Assembly (NCBI RefSeq): GCF_030398385.1
Contig: NZ_JAOAOQ010000018.1
Span: 1 to 64,000 of the forward strand
DNA: 64,000 nt
Source: Aquibium sp. ELW1220
GTDB lineage: Bacteria; Pseudomonadota; Alphaproteobacteria; Rhizobiales; Rhizobiaceae
Reading direction: 5' to 3'
Positions 40,562-49,459 of the stretch are shown one piece after another (within the stretch, counting starts at the first letter, position 1; each line of letters starts with the position of its first letter). The position numbers were made by a program, and so were the translations under genes. A model generated the notes under the pieces. The model did not search any database. It was not told where the DNA came from and saw nothing but the letters and a program-made list of their open reading frames with translations.

Positions 40562-42153
40562 CGAAGTGACTCCGGCTCCAGGACGCGGAACACTTCGGCG
40601 GAACTCGTCTGTCCACGCTCGATCTTGTCGCCGGCGTCCTCGACGAGTGTCCGGAAGCCTTCGCTACGTGCGCGGGCGAGAATGCCCGCTTCGCTTTCGT
40701 GTTTCGCGACCGCCTCTGCGATTGATGCGGACACCGGCAGGATTTCGTACACCGCCAACCGGCCGCGATGACCTTGATGGCCGCACCGCTCGCAGCCGGC
40801 CGCAGCACAGTCCTGGCAGCTGCGGCGCACGAGGCGCTGCGAGACGACGCCCCGCAGCGTGGCCGAGATCAGGAAGTCGTCGATACCCAGGTCGCGCAGG
40901 CGGGTGATTGTGCCTGCCGCGCCGTTGGTGTGGAGGGTCGAGAGGACGAGGTGGCCGGTGAGCGCCGCCCGGACGGCGATTTCAGCGGTATCCCGGTCGC
41001 GGATCTCGCCGACCAGGATCACGTCGGGGTCCTGCCTGAGCACGGAACGCAGTGCTGCCGGGAAGTCGAGACCGATTTCCGGGTTGACCTGCAGTTGCGT
41101 GATGCCGTCGATACGGTACTCGACGGGGTCTTCCACGGTGAATATCTTGACGTCCTCCGACAGACGCTCGCGCAGCAGAGCGTAGAGCGTCGTGGTCTTG
41201 CCGCTGCCGGTCGGCCCGGTGAGCAGGACGATCCCGTTCGGCGTGTCGACCAGCGTCTTCAGCTTCGCTGTGGCGCTTCCGTCAAAGCCGAGCCGGTCCA
41301 GATCCAATCGCACCTGCGACCGGTCCAGGATGCGCAGGACGAGGGATTCGCCATAGCTCGACGGAACCGAAGAGACGCGGATATCGACCGGCTGGCCCTT
41401 GACCGTCGTCCTGATCCGTCCGTCCTGCGGCAGGCGCCGTTCGGCTATGTTGAGGCGCGCGAGGACCTTGAGCCGGGCGATCAGCCCTCCATGCGAGGCT
41501 TTCTGCACCGTCTCCACCGTCACCAGGCGGCCATCGATGCGCTCCCGGATCCGGATGCCTTCGGCCTGGGGCTCGACATGGATATCCGAGGCACCGTCGG
41601 AGACGGCACGGGAGAAGATGCGTGACACGAGACGTATCATCGGCGCGTCGCTGGCTGAAGCCTTGAGGACGTCCAGGTCAAGATCGTCGGGTGCGACCTC
41701 GGTGTCGACTGCATCCGGTTCGTCGACGGTCCCGGCACGAAGTGCGGAGATGATCCGGCTCCGTTCGCCAGCCGAGACGACGAGCGGCCGCCCGAGATGA
41801 AAGGCGAGCGTGCGAAGTTCTGTTCGGGCGAAGGGATTGGCGGCGACCACGCGGACGGCGGTCTCGTCGGCGGTGAGTGGCAGAAGGCCTGCCCTGAGGA
41901 GGAAGTCCTCGCCGATCTGCGCCACGAGGTCGCTGTCGTGCGCCTCAAGGTCGCTCCGGACGTCAATGTCGCCGATCTCGCCAGCAGCCCGCGCGAACTC
42001 GTCTTCGCGCAGAATGCCGAGTTCGGTGAAGACGAGGTCCAGCGCATGTGGGGACGTCTCCAGCGCACGGATGACGCGGCGCTGCGCATCTTCCGAGATC
42101 CGGCCGCGCCGACCCAGTTCCTGTACGAAACCGAATTCGTCCGGGTGCCTCAT
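40558..42153 (-). CDS. gspE: Type II secretion ATPase GspE
   Basis: Hexameric cytoplasmic motor, 531 residues. It has an N-terminal GspE_N domain (1-150), Walker A GPTGSGKT (313-320), Asp box FTVEDPVEY, Walker B DVILVGEIRD (377-386), His box LSTLHTNGAAG, and a zinc-binding tetracysteine set at Cys446, 449, 454 and 457, which is tighter (C-x2-C-x4-C-x2-C) than the loop of classical GspE. It energises pseudopilus assembly together with GspF and GspL. It overlaps gspF and gspK by four bases each. Confidence 0.95.
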   Translation of the reverse strand: MRHPDEFGFVQELGRRGRISEDAQRRVIRALETSPHALDLVFTELGILREDEFARAAGEIGDIDVRSDLEAHDSDLVAQIGEDFLLRAGLLPLTADETAVRVVAANPFARTELRTLAFHLGRPLVVSAGERSRIISALRAGTVDEPDAVDTEVAPDDLDLDVLKASASDAPMIRLVSRIFSRAVSDGASDIHVEPQAEGIRIRERIDGRLVTVETVQKASHGGLIARLKVLARLNIAERRLPQDGRIRTTVKGQPVDIRVSSVPSSYGESLVLRILDRSQVRLDLDRLGFDGSATAKLKTLVDTPNGIVLLTGPTGSGKTTTLYALLRERLSEDVKIFTVEDPVEYRIDGITQLQVNPEIGLDFPAALRSVLRQDPDVILVGEIRDRDTAEIAVRAALTGHLVLSTLHTNGAAGTITRLRDLGIDDFLISATLRGVVSQRLVRRSCQDCAAAGCERCGHQGHRGRLAVYEILPVSASIAEAVAKHESEAGILARARSEGFRTLVEDAGDKIERGQTSSAEVFRVLEPESLR

Positions 42154-42977
42154 CGGAACGGCTCCACAGCATCCGACCAGCGCTCGACCAGCCTCGCCGC
42201 CGCCTCGGGACAGGGCCGGGCTGCCGGACCGGGGGAGGCGGGTGCGCCAGCCGGACCGAAGACGTCGATCAACAGCGCCGTATGCGATACCGGATCAAAC
42301 GACATGATCGCGCTGAACGCAGCCGCACGACCGTCGGGGCGCGCCGCACGGACCTCGACGGAATATCTCCCGGCGCCGTCGTCTCCCATCCCGCCACCCA
42401 TCCGCCGCTGGATGGTGAACACCTGCCGCAGGCGCGAGGGTTCGATAGCCGCGAGCGCGGGAAAGTCGGCGAGTTCCTCGACGGCTTCGAACGGCCCTCT
42501 CTTCAGGCCTCCGTCGATATCGACCCGTTCGACGTTGAAGCGGTCATGCGGATCGTAGCTGCGAAACCGGACGATGTCGGCCGCGACTTCGCCGGTAACC
42601 CGAGGCGGAAGGCCAAGGCCTCCCAAGGCCGCGGCAATGTCGTCGGCCGGGGCCGCGTTGAGATCAGTCAGTCGGTCCTGCTTCCGGAGGGCAACCGAGA
42701 CAGAGTGGGCGCGAGCGGGACAGGAGAACGACGCCGCGTCTTCGCTCGAACCCTCGATCCAGGACGGCGCGAATCCCAAAGCGATTTTCCGCGCCAACGC
42801 GTCGAGCGTGGCGTGCGCATGCAAGGTCCGCTGAATGTCGAGCTCCAGCCGCGCTTCGCCGGCGAAATGTGCCGACATGGCCGCGACGATGCCGAGAAAT
42901 ACGAGAACGGCCGGCAGGGCATAGCCCGACTGCCCGGGCGACCCCGCCACGGTGCCTGCCTCACCCGCATCGCTCAT
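42150..42977 (-). CDS. gspK: Minor pseudopilin GspK-like
   Basis: A 275-residue pseudopilin. After a short basic-poor leader, G/YALPAVLVFLGIVAAMSA forms the helix; as usual for GspK, the Glu at +5 is missing. The body has LTDLNAAPADDIAAALGGLGL and a second similar segment, both reminiscent of the helix-hairpin-helix-like GspK domain. ATG at 42977 overlaps the stop of the C/N-like gene (ATGA). It probably tops the pseudopilus with GspI and GspJ. Confidence 0.85.
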   Translation of the reverse strand: MSDAGEAGTVAGSPGQSGYALPAVLVFLGIVAAMSAHFAGEARLELDIQRTLHAHATLDALARKIALGFAPSWIEGSSEDAASFSCPARAHSVSVALRKQDRLTDLNAAPADDIAAALGGLGLPPRVTGEVAADIVRFRSYDPHDRFNVERVDIDGGLKRGPFEAVEELADFPALAAIEPSRLRQVFTIQRRMGGGMGDDGAGRYSVEVRAARPDGRAAAFSAIMSFDPVSHTALLIDVFGPAGAPASPGPAARPCPEAAARLVERWSDAVEPFR

Positions 42978-43525
42978 TGGTCTGCCCCGTGCAGATGCAG
43001 GTCCATCGTCGATTGCGATAGCCGGAGCGTGATGGACCGCGATGTCACCGTCTCGATCCTCCAACCCTGCACCACTTCCCCCATGCCGAGCCACGCGGGC
43101 GCTTCGGATGGCTCGTCGATGGCGGCGATCAGCGCGCGGGTCTGCCCCGCGAAGCGGCGCGTGCCGAGAAGGCGAAGACGCGGCGGCGCGGGCTCCGATA
43201 CCGGTTCCGACGGCACTGGGATTGTTGCGACCACCTCCGCGACCTGCTCGATGTCCGATGCGTCCGGTCCGGTCACCGCGATGCGAGCCGGGGCCGGGCG
43301 CCGGCTGCGATCGAACAGCGGGCGTTCCAGGAACGCGCCGCGCACCGGCGTGAACTCAGTTGAGGGCTCGCTGCCGCTCGCTCCCGACGACCGGGAACTA
43401 TCGAAGGCCGACGAGGATGGAGCGAGAGGCGAGACGTCGATCGGATCGCGCGTCAGGACCGCAAGCGTGCAGGCGACGATCACGAGACCGAGGCATAGAA
43501 CCCGGATGCCGCGCCAACCGATCAT
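42974..43525 (-). CDS. GspC/GspN-like type II secretion protein
   Basis: A 183-residue protein with one N-terminal membrane helix (about 8-24), a Ser/Pro-rich periplasmic linker, the segment ERPLFDRSRRP and a C-terminal HR-like beta domain (LRLLGTRRFAGQTRALIAA, LGMGEVVQGWRIETV). This layout matches GspC without its PDZ domain, or GspN. It would bridge the inner-membrane platform to the secretin. Which of the two names applies cannot be settled by eye. It overlaps gspM and gspK by four bases each. Confidence 0.8.
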   Translation of the reverse strand: MIGWRGIRVLCLGLVIVACTLAVLTRDPIDVSPLAPSSSAFDSSRSSGASGSEPSTEFTPVRGAFLERPLFDRSRRPAPARIAVTGPDASDIEQVAEVVATIPVPSEPVSEPAPPRLRLLGTRRFAGQTRALIAAIDEPSEAPAWLGMGEVVQGWRIETVTSRSITLRLSQSTMDLHLHGADQ

Positions 43526-44124
43526 CGTCGTGGTGCGCTCGTGCTGGCGGCACCGCGCGGCAATGCCCCGAAAACCTCGATCTGCGCGACCATCGCCACT
43601 TTGTCGACCGTCGTCGTCCCGTTGGCCGAGCGCCAGACGGCGACCTTTCGCATGTCCGCGTTGCGAAGGCGGTGGAACAGACGGTCCAGATAATTGTAGA
43701 CCGCAGGCATATCTCCGCTGACGTCGATCCTCACGCCGATCATCGTCAGACCTTCGATGATGAAGGATGGTGCGCGGCCGGACGAGATCACCTCCAGTCC
43801 ACTCTCGCGCGCCGCCGCCGTGACGAGCGTCTGCAATGTGGATGCCGCTGCAGCCTCGTCCGCTCCGGCGAGAAACAGGGCGTCGATGCTCCGGTCTCGC
43901 TTCTCGGCTTCCTGCCGCAGGTCACGGCCTCGCTCCACGAGTGACTTCACCCGACCGAGTTCGTGTCGCAGTTCCTCGATCTCGCCGCGCCGGGCTTCGA
44001 AAAGGCTGGCGACCGAGAGGATCAGGGCGATCGCCATGAGAAACGTCATCGACAGGATCGCGACCGTCAGCCATCGGCGGGTCACCGGGGCGAGGTTGAT
44101 GGCGAAGGTCAGCGGCTCGGTCAC
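43522..44124 (-). CDS. gspM: GspM-like inner-membrane protein
   Basis: A 200-residue protein with a short cytoplasmic N-terminus, one membrane helix (about 20-42, ILSMTFLMAIALILSVAS), a coiled coil (about 45-75) and a periplasmic ferredoxin-like domain (SGDMPAVYNYLDRLFHRLRN). This architecture and its place next to the GspL-like gene identify it as GspM, which partners GspL in the platform. Similarity is structural rather than by strong motifs. ATGA overlaps join it to both neighbours. Confidence 0.8.
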   Translation of the reverse strand: MTEPLTFAINLAPVTRRWLTVAILSMTFLMAIALILSVASLFEARRGEIEELRHELGRVKSLVERGRDLRQEAEKRDRSIDALFLAGADEAAAASTLQTLVTAAARESGLEVISSGRAPSFIIEGLTMIGVRIDVSGDMPAVYNYLDRLFHRLRNADMRKVAVWRSANGTTTVDKVAMVAQIEVFGALPRGAASTSAPRR

Positions 44125-45098
44125 CGCGACACCTCCATGTGCATGGTGAAGCGCTCGCCGTCCTCATCGATCGCCTTAACGACGTTGCCTTGAAAGCTCG
44201 CCTTCTGGAAGGATCCGGATGCGGAAAAAAGCGACGGCAGCTCCATGGGCTCGGTGGACACGCCGGCGATCTCGATGATCCCGTTCGAAATGCGGACGTC
44301 CGTCAACCAAGCATGATCCGGCAGCGCGGCTGCAAGCGCATCGAGCAGTATCGCGGGGTTGCGCCGCGCCGATACCGTCCTGTCGAGCATCTGCCGGGTC
44401 TGCTCGAGCTGGGTGATCTGCTGCCGGGCTTGCAGGGTAGCGGCTCGCTCGAGATCAAAGCGCGCGATCTCCTGGCCGAGCTTTTGCTTCGCGGCAGCAA
44501 GTGCGACGACCGTGTCGGCTGCCATGGCACCTGCGGAGAGCAGCGCCAAGGCGGCCAGGCCGCGCATGATGAGCCGGGCTGTCGCGCCATCCGATCGGCA
44601 CGTGTGCGGATCGAGCCGGTAGGACCGTCCGTCCTCCGTGAAGGCGATTTCGACGTCCCCATGCCGATGTGCCCGGATCGCGTCGCGAAGTGCGGCATGG
44701 ACGCCGCGCCTGACGACGAAGTAGGCGTTATCCGCGGATACGGCCGTACGCCGCTCGAAAAGGAGGACGACGTCCGCGCGCCTGATCGGCGTCGTGGAAA
44801 TGTCCACTTCCGCCATTGCTCTGAGATGGCTCGCCCGCAGGCGGATTGCGGCCACCGGGCGCCTGAGGCATTCGGAGGGGGTCAGCGCGATCGCGACGGG
44901 CTTTCCGGAATAACGGACGGGCGCGCCGTCGGCGGCTCCCCCGGAGACGAGATCGGTCAACGCGACCGAAGGCTCCCGCTCGATACCCGGTACACTGCGT
45001 GAAAGACCCTTTCCGCCCCCCCGGTGCAGCAGGTCGCGAGCGAGCGACTTCATCTCGGCTTTCAACCACTCACAGGTATCCAGAAGCAGTGCGAGCAT
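44121..45098 (-). CDS. gspL: GspL/PilN-like platform protein
   Basis: First gene of the minus-strand arm, 325 residues. The cytoplasmic part (1-175) is shorter than in classical GspL and looks like a partial actin-like domain. One membrane helix lies at about 178-199, then a coiled coil and a PilN-like periplasmic domain (ILLDALAAALPDHAWLTDVR, IIEIAGVSTEP). It should recruit the GspE ATPase to the membrane. The next upstream gene diverges, with a 285-base gap that should contain both promoters. Confidence 0.82.
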   Translation of the reverse strand: MLALLLDTCEWLKAEMKSLARDLLHRGGGKGLSRSVPGIEREPSVALTDLVSGGAADGAPVRYSGKPVAIALTPSECLRRPVAAIRLRASHLRAMAEVDISTTPIRRADVVLLFERRTAVSADNAYFVVRRGVHAALRDAIRAHRHGDVEIAFTEDGRSYRLDPHTCRSDGATARLIMRGLAALALLSAGAMAADTVVALAAAKQKLGQEIARFDLERAATLQARQQITQLEQTRQMLDRTVSARRNPAILLDALAAALPDHAWLTDVRISNGIIEIAGVSTEPMELPSLFSASGSFQKASFQGNVVKAIDEDGERFTMHMEVSR

Positions 45099-45194
45099 GA
45101 GACGATGACCATCGGAAGCGCACCATGAGACTAGTCCTGGCGGGTCTCCGCAGCCATCACCCGGCTCGACGGTGCACAGACTTTTCTACTTTCG

Positions 45195-45208
45195 GATGCG
45201 TACGCATC
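45195..45208. promoter_or_regulatory. Perfect 14-base palindrome GATGCGTACGCATC
   Basis: The palindrome is exact over 14 bases and lies in the divergent gap between gspL and the HD-GYP regulator gene. A dimeric regulator bound here could control both directions. No regulator is assigned. Confidence 0.4.
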
Positions 45209-45383
45209 GCCGAGGCGAAGGAAACCATGCGAGGTTCCACGGCACCGTTCCTCGCGGGTCACAATGATGGCGCGGAAGACAAATTGCCCGATGGCGATCC
45301 GCCGGCTATCGGTGCGATGACATTAATGAATCTTGAACGATCTTGCTCCAACCATCCCTCCAGATTGCGGCTGGGGGGCCACG

Positions 45384-46427
45384 ATGCGGACCATGGTCAT
45401 TGACGACAGCAGATCCAGTCTGTCCGCTGTCGTGGATCAGCTTTCGCGCCTCGAGGGGTGCGAGCCGGAGGGCTGTCTTTGTCCCGAGGAAGCGCTCGGG
45501 CGGTGCATGCTCGAGCAGTTCGATCTGGTGATGGTCGACTACGTCATGCCGAAGATGAACGGACTGGAGGTGCTGGCCGCTCTGCGTGCGCTGGATCGGT
45601 ACGCCACGGTTCCGATCGTCGTCATCACCTCGATGAACGACCGCGAACTCAAGCGTCAGGCCATCGAGCTGGGCGCCACCGATTTCCTGACCAAGCCGTT
45701 CGACTGGAGCGAGCTGCTGGCCCGCGCTCGCAATCTGCTCGACCTGCGGCAGGCGCAGGTGGAACTGGCGAACCGGGCCGCGCGGCTGGCTCTCGAAGTG
45801 GAGGCGGCCGTGCGGGACCTGTCCGAACGCGAGGAGGAGGTCATCTGGCGGCTGGCGCGCGCGGTGGAGTACCGTGACGGCACGACCGGCGACCATGTTT
45901 CCCGCGTCGCGACGATTTCGCGGCTGATCGCGGAGGGTCTGGGCTTCGACGACGTGCGGTCGCGGATGATCTACCTCGCCACCCCGCTTCACGACATCGG
46001 CAAGATCGGCATCAGCGACTCGATCCTGAACAAGCCTGGGCGGCTCACGACCGAGGAGTTCGAGCAGATGCGAACGCACGTGACCATCGGCGCGAGCATT
46101 CTCGACGGCGGTTCGTCCGAACTCGTCAGGATCGCCGGGCTGATCGCGCGCACCCATCACGAGAGGTGGGACGGGACCGGCTATCCCGCACGCCTGGCCG
46201 GCGACGCAATCCCGATCGAAGGTCGTATCGTCGCCGTCGCGGACGTCTTCGATGCGCTCTGCTCCGAAAGACCCTACAAGCCGAGCTGGAGCATCGAACG
46301 GGCGCGCGCCGAAATCCGGTCCCAGAGCGGCCGCCACTTCGACCCGGCCTGCGTGGCCGCCTTCGAGGCGCAATGGCCCCTGATCGACCACTTCCTGCAC
46401 GCGGGCGAGGTGGCTTCGACCGTCTAG
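45384..46427 (+). CDS. Response regulator with HD-GYP phosphodiesterase domain (second)
   Basis: A 347-residue paralogue of the regulator at 19153-20217. Receiver with phospho-acceptor Asp52 (MVDYVMPKMNG) and FLTKPFD; helical linker; HD-GYP domain with LHDIGKIG (HD 203-204), THHERWDGTGYP (GYP 266-268) and VADVFDALCSERPYK. It should degrade cyclic di-GMP when phosphorylated. It lies between the type II secretion genes and the chemosensory operon with no kinase of its own, so CheA is a plausible phosphodonor. The ATG at 45384 is chosen because the receiver domain starts there; 17 extra in-frame residues upstream are not conserved. Confidence 0.93.
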   Translation: MRTMVIDDSRSSLSAVVDQLSRLEGCEPEGCLCPEEALGRCMLEQFDLVMVDYVMPKMNGLEVLAALRALDRYATVPIVVITSMNDRELKRQAIELGATDFLTKPFDWSELLARARNLLDLRQAQVELANRAARLALEVEAAVRDLSEREEEVIWRLARAVEYRDGTTGDHVSRVATISRLIAEGLGFDDVRSRMIYLATPLHDIGKIGISDSILNKPGRLTTEEFEQMRTHVTIGASILDGGSSELVRIAGLIARTHHERWDGTGYPARLAGDAIPIEGRIVAVADVFDALCSERPYKPSWSIERARAEIRSQSGRHFDPACVAAFEAQWPLIDHFLHAGEVASTV

Positions 46428-46501
46428 GAGTTCTCTCCGCCGGCAGCTGGACGGGCGTCTGCAGGGCGACTTTCCGTCGCTTCACTGCTTTTCTTTTTTG
46501 T

Positions 46502-46530
46502 TTGAATACAACTATGAATTGAATTAGAAT
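46502..46530 (+). promoter_or_regulatory. Candidate promoter for the chemosensory operon
   Basis: TTGAAT at 46502-46507 and TAGAAT at 46525-46530 are separated by exactly 17 bases in a strongly AT-rich 120-base island. This is the best promoter match in the window. An odd palindrome ACTTG-C-CAAGT (46547-46557) lies just downstream, where a repressor could act. The leader to the first gene would be about 155 bases. Confidence 0.5.
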
Positions 46531-46692
46531 ATTTGAAGACTACTTAACTTGCCAAGTAAATTTCTGATTTGATTCAATATTCTTTAATTCCGCGGAGCTA
46601 ACCATTCGACTCAGGTTTTGGCAGTGCATCTCCTTCGGGCGCCATCCCGCCGGGATCGATCTGCCGAGGATCGTGAGAATGGGGCGACGAAA

Positions 46693-47007
46693 ATGAGTTC
46701 AGTCTTGTCGATGGAGCGTGCGGGGAAGCCGGGCGGGGGTGCATTCGTCATCGCCAGGAGCGGCCCGCTCGATCTGCGCAACGCGAGCGAACTGCGCGAC
46801 GAGATACGGGGCGCCCTGGAGGGCAGCGGATCGGTGACGGTCGACGCGAGCGAGGTCACCGCCGTGGACACCGGCATCGTGCAGGTGCTGCTTGCGGCCC
46901 GACGCAGCGCAGACCAGGCCGGGCGCCGGTTCACCATCATCGCAGGGGCCGGCAGCGCCCTGCCCGATACCGTCTCGCGCCTCGGCATCGCACCGCTCCA
47001 CACCTGA
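46693..47007 (+). CDS. STAS domain protein at head of chemosensory operon
   Basis: A 104-residue cytoplasmic STAS-fold protein (anti-sigma-factor-antagonist/lipid-binding type). ARSGPLDLRNASELRDEI, VTVDASEVTAVDTGIVQVLL and the final short segment fit the family; the usual phosphorylated Ser appears replaced (VDTGIVQ, with Thr). Such proteins head some chemosensory operons but their role there is not settled. ATG at 46693 lies 12 bases after GGGGCGACG; earlier in-frame starts reach into the AT-rich promoter region. cheY follows after 38 bases. Confidence 0.82.
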   Translation: MSSVLSMERAGKPGGGAFVIARSGPLDLRNASELRDEIRGALEGSGSVTVDASEVTAVDTGIVQVLLAARRSADQAGRRFTIIAGAGSALPDTVSRLGIAPLHT

Positions 47008-47045
47008 TCCAGACAGACATTTCTCCGCGACAAAAGGTCATTGCC

Positions 47046-47414
47046 ATGAGCAAGACAATCCTGGCCATCGACGACTCTCCCTCCGTTCGCCAGATGGTTT
47101 CCCTTACCCTTTCCTCGGCCGGCTACACCGTCGTCGAGGCGTGCGACGGGGCCGACGGCTACAACAAGGCGATCGGCAACCGCATCGACGCGGTCCTGAC
47201 CGACCTCAACATGCCGGGCATGAACGGGCTCGACTTCATCCGGAAGTACCGGTCGCATCCGTCCAGCGCCGGCGTGCCGATCGTCTTCCTGACGACGGAA
47301 TCGGACGAGGGCCTCAAGCGCCAGGCGCGCGAGGCCGGCGCGACGGGCTGGATCGTCAAACCCTTCAAGCAGGACCAGCTGTTGGCGGTGGTCCGGAAAG
47401 TGGCAGGCGCATGA
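47046..47414 (+). CDS. cheY: Single-domain response regulator CheY
   Basis: A 122-residue receiver with the acidic pair Asp9-Asp10, phospho-acceptor Asp53 (VLTDLNMPGMNG), Thr in FLTTES and Lys in VKPFKQ. It is a diffusible target of CheA. Its stop overlaps the cheA start (ATGA). No flagellar gene is nearby, so its partner could be the motor or the HD-GYP or secretion machinery. Confidence 0.95.
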   Translation: MSKTILAIDDSPSVRQMVSLTLSSAGYTVVEACDGADGYNKAIGNRIDAVLTDLNMPGMNGLDFIRKYRSHPSSAGVPIVFLTTESDEGLKRQAREAGATGWIVKPFKQDQLLAVVRKVAGA

Positions 47415-49459
47415 GCATCGGTATCGATCCCGCCGAGACGTTTCGGCAAGAGGCGCGCGAACTGCTCGATGCCCTCGAACAGTCGCTGCTCGATCTCGAG
47501 CAGACGCCCGATTCCCATGACCTCGTCGACGCCTCGTTCAGGGCGCTGCACACGCTCAAGGGTTCCGGTTCGATGTTCGGCTTCGACGAGGTGGCCGATT
47601 TCGTGCACGAGTTCGAGACCGCCTTCGACAAGGTCCGCAAGGGCCGGTCGGCGATCAGCACCGGACTGGTGACCGTGGCGCTTGCCGCACGCGACCACAT
47701 CCAGAAGCTGATCGAGCAACCCGGCCAGCATGCGCCGGCGGGTCGGCCGATCCTCGAGGCGCTGCGCAAGATCGTTGACACGGACGGAGCGCCTGCTCCG
47801 GAGCCGGCAGTCGCCGCCGTGGCGGATGCGTCCGCGACCGCCGGGAAGACGTGGCGCATCGTGTTCCGGCTGCCCGACGACGCGCTTGCCTTCGGCACCA
47901 ACCCGCTGCTGCTGCTCGACGAGCTGCGCGAGCTCGGACCATGCCGCGTCACCGCTCTGACCGACCGGATCCCGATGCTGGAGACGATGGAGCCGACGCT
48001 GGCCTATCTCGGCTGGGAGGTGATCCTGGAGACGGACGGCGGCCTCGAGAAGATCGAGGACGTCTTCATGTTCATCCGCGACGGCATGGAACTTTCGATC
48101 GAACCGGGGGCCGGAACGGTCGCCGGTGGCGCCGACGTGGCCAGGACGCCGGACGCGGTGTCCGAACCCGTCGCGACGACGAAGGAGAGTTCGTCAGCCG
48201 CGCCGGCCGTGCGGGGCGCCAAGGTCAAGGCCAAGGACGCCACCGCCGCTGCCTCGTCTGCCGACCGCGGCGGCTCGTCGATGCGCGTCGCGGCCGAGCG
48301 CCTCGACGAGCTGATGGACCGGGTGGGCGAACTCGTCATCGCCCAGTCGCGGCTGACCCAGATCGCGAGCGCCAGCAACGATCTCAATCTCAAGAACGTC
48401 GCCGAGGAACTCGAACGCCTCGCTTCGGGCCTGCGCGATACGACGATGGGCATCCGCATGGTGCCGATCGGCTCGCTGTTCGGCCGGTTCCGCCGCCTGG
48501 TGCACGACCTGTCGCACGACCTGGGCAAGGAGATCGAGTTCGTCACGACTGGCGAGGAGACCGAACTCGACAAGACGATGATCGAGCGTCTGGCCGATCC
48601 GCTGGTCCACCTGATCCGCAACTCGATCGACCATGGCATCGAAAGCCCCGACAAGCGGCTCGCCGCCGGCAAGGGCGAGCGCGGCCGCGTCAAGCTGTCG
48701 GCAACGCATTCGGGCGCCGAGGTGGCGATCTCCATCAGTGACGACGGCAAGGGCCTCGACGCGCAGCGCATCCGCGCCAAGGCCGAGGAGGCGGGGCTGA
48801 TCGCGCCGGACGCCAAGATCGCGGACGCCGAACTCTACCAGATGATCTTCCATCCCGGCTTCTCGACGGCGGGCGAGATCACCTCCGTCTCCGGGCGCGG
48901 CGTCGGCATGGACGTCGTCAAGCGCACCATCGAAGGCCTGCGCGGCTCGATCGATCTGTCGACGCGGCATGGCGAAGGCACCACGGCGACGCTTCGCCTG
49001 CCGCTGACGCTCGCCATCATCGAGGGCATGCTGGTGCGGGTGGGCAATGGCCGCTACTCGATACCGCTGTCGGCGGTCGAGGAATGCGTCGAGCTGCCGC
49101 CGGCCGCCGATCTCGGCGACCAGGGCCGCAACTTCCTCAACATCCGCGGCAGCCTCGTGCCGTTCCTGCGGCTGCGGGAACTGTTCAAGACGACGACCCC
49201 GCCCGATCCCTACCAGAAGGTCGTCATCGTCGCGGCGGGCGATGCCCGCGTCGGCCTCGTCGTCGACCAGATCATCGGCAACAGCCAGACGGTCATCAAG
49301 TCTCTCTCGAAACTGCATGCCGACGTGGAGACCTTCTCGGGCGCCACGATCCTCGGCGACGGCACGGTCGCGCTGATCCTCGACGTGATGAACCTCGTCA
49401 GTTTCGGCCAGAAGCTGGAGGGTAGGCTCAGAAGCGAACACCTCAGGAGGGCGGCATGA
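47411..49459 (+). CDS. cheA: Chemotaxis histidine kinase CheA
   Basis: A 682-residue kinase. The P1 Hpt domain carries His47 (FRALHTLKGSGSMFGF); a P2-like domain lies at about 145-225, an Ala/Lys-rich linker follows, then P3 dimerisation (LDELMDRVGELVIAQSRL), P4 ATPase (LVHLIRNSIDHGIES, SDDGKGLD, SGRGVGMDVVK) and P5 CheW-like (from about 545, YSIPLSAVEECVEL). ATG at 47411 overlaps cheY; a longer open frame upstream is a cheY shadow. It overlaps cheW by four bases. Confidence 0.96.
   Translation: MSIGIDPAETFRQEARELLDALEQSLLDLEQTPDSHDLVDASFRALHTLKGSGSMFGFDEVADFVHEFETAFDKVRKGRSAISTGLVTVALAARDHIQKLIEQPGQHAPAGRPILEALRKIVDTDGAPAPEPAVAAVADASATAGKTWRIVFRLPDDALAFGTNPLLLLDELRELGPCRVTALTDRIPMLETMEPTLAYLGWEVILETDGGLEKIEDVFMFIRDGMELSIEPGAGTVAGGADVARTPDAVSEPVATTKESSSAAPAVRGAKVKAKDATAAASSADRGGSSMRVAAERLDELMDRVGELVIAQSRLTQIASASNDLNLKNVAEELERLASGLRDTTMGIRMVPIGSLFGRFRRLVHDLSHDLGKEIEFVTTGEETELDKTMIERLADPLVHLIRNSIDHGIESPDKRLAAGKGERGRVKLSATHSGAEVAISISDDGKGLDAQRIRAKAEEAGLIAPDAKIADAELYQMIFHPGFSTAGEITSVSGRGVGMDVVKRTIEGLRGSIDLSTRHGEGTTATLRLPLTLAIIEGMLVRVGNGRYSIPLSAVEECVELPPAADLGDQGRNFLNIRGSLVPFLRLRELFKTTTPPDPYQKVVIVAAGDARVGLVVDQIIGNSQTVIKSLSKLHADVETFSGATILGDGTVALILDVMNLVSFGQKLEGRLRSEHLRRAA

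Noticed and set aside
38871-40808. A 645-codon minus-strand frame covering gspH and gspF
   Set aside because: Only the last 154 residues match a gene (gspH). The upstream part overlaps gspF in another frame and has no similarity.
34927-45098. Type IV pilus or Tad system
   Set aside because: There is no PilT, PilQ-PilMNOP order or TadZ/CpaE; GspG, H, J, K-type pseudopilins with L/M-like proteins fit a type II secretion system. The short prepilin peptidase alone is Tad-like.
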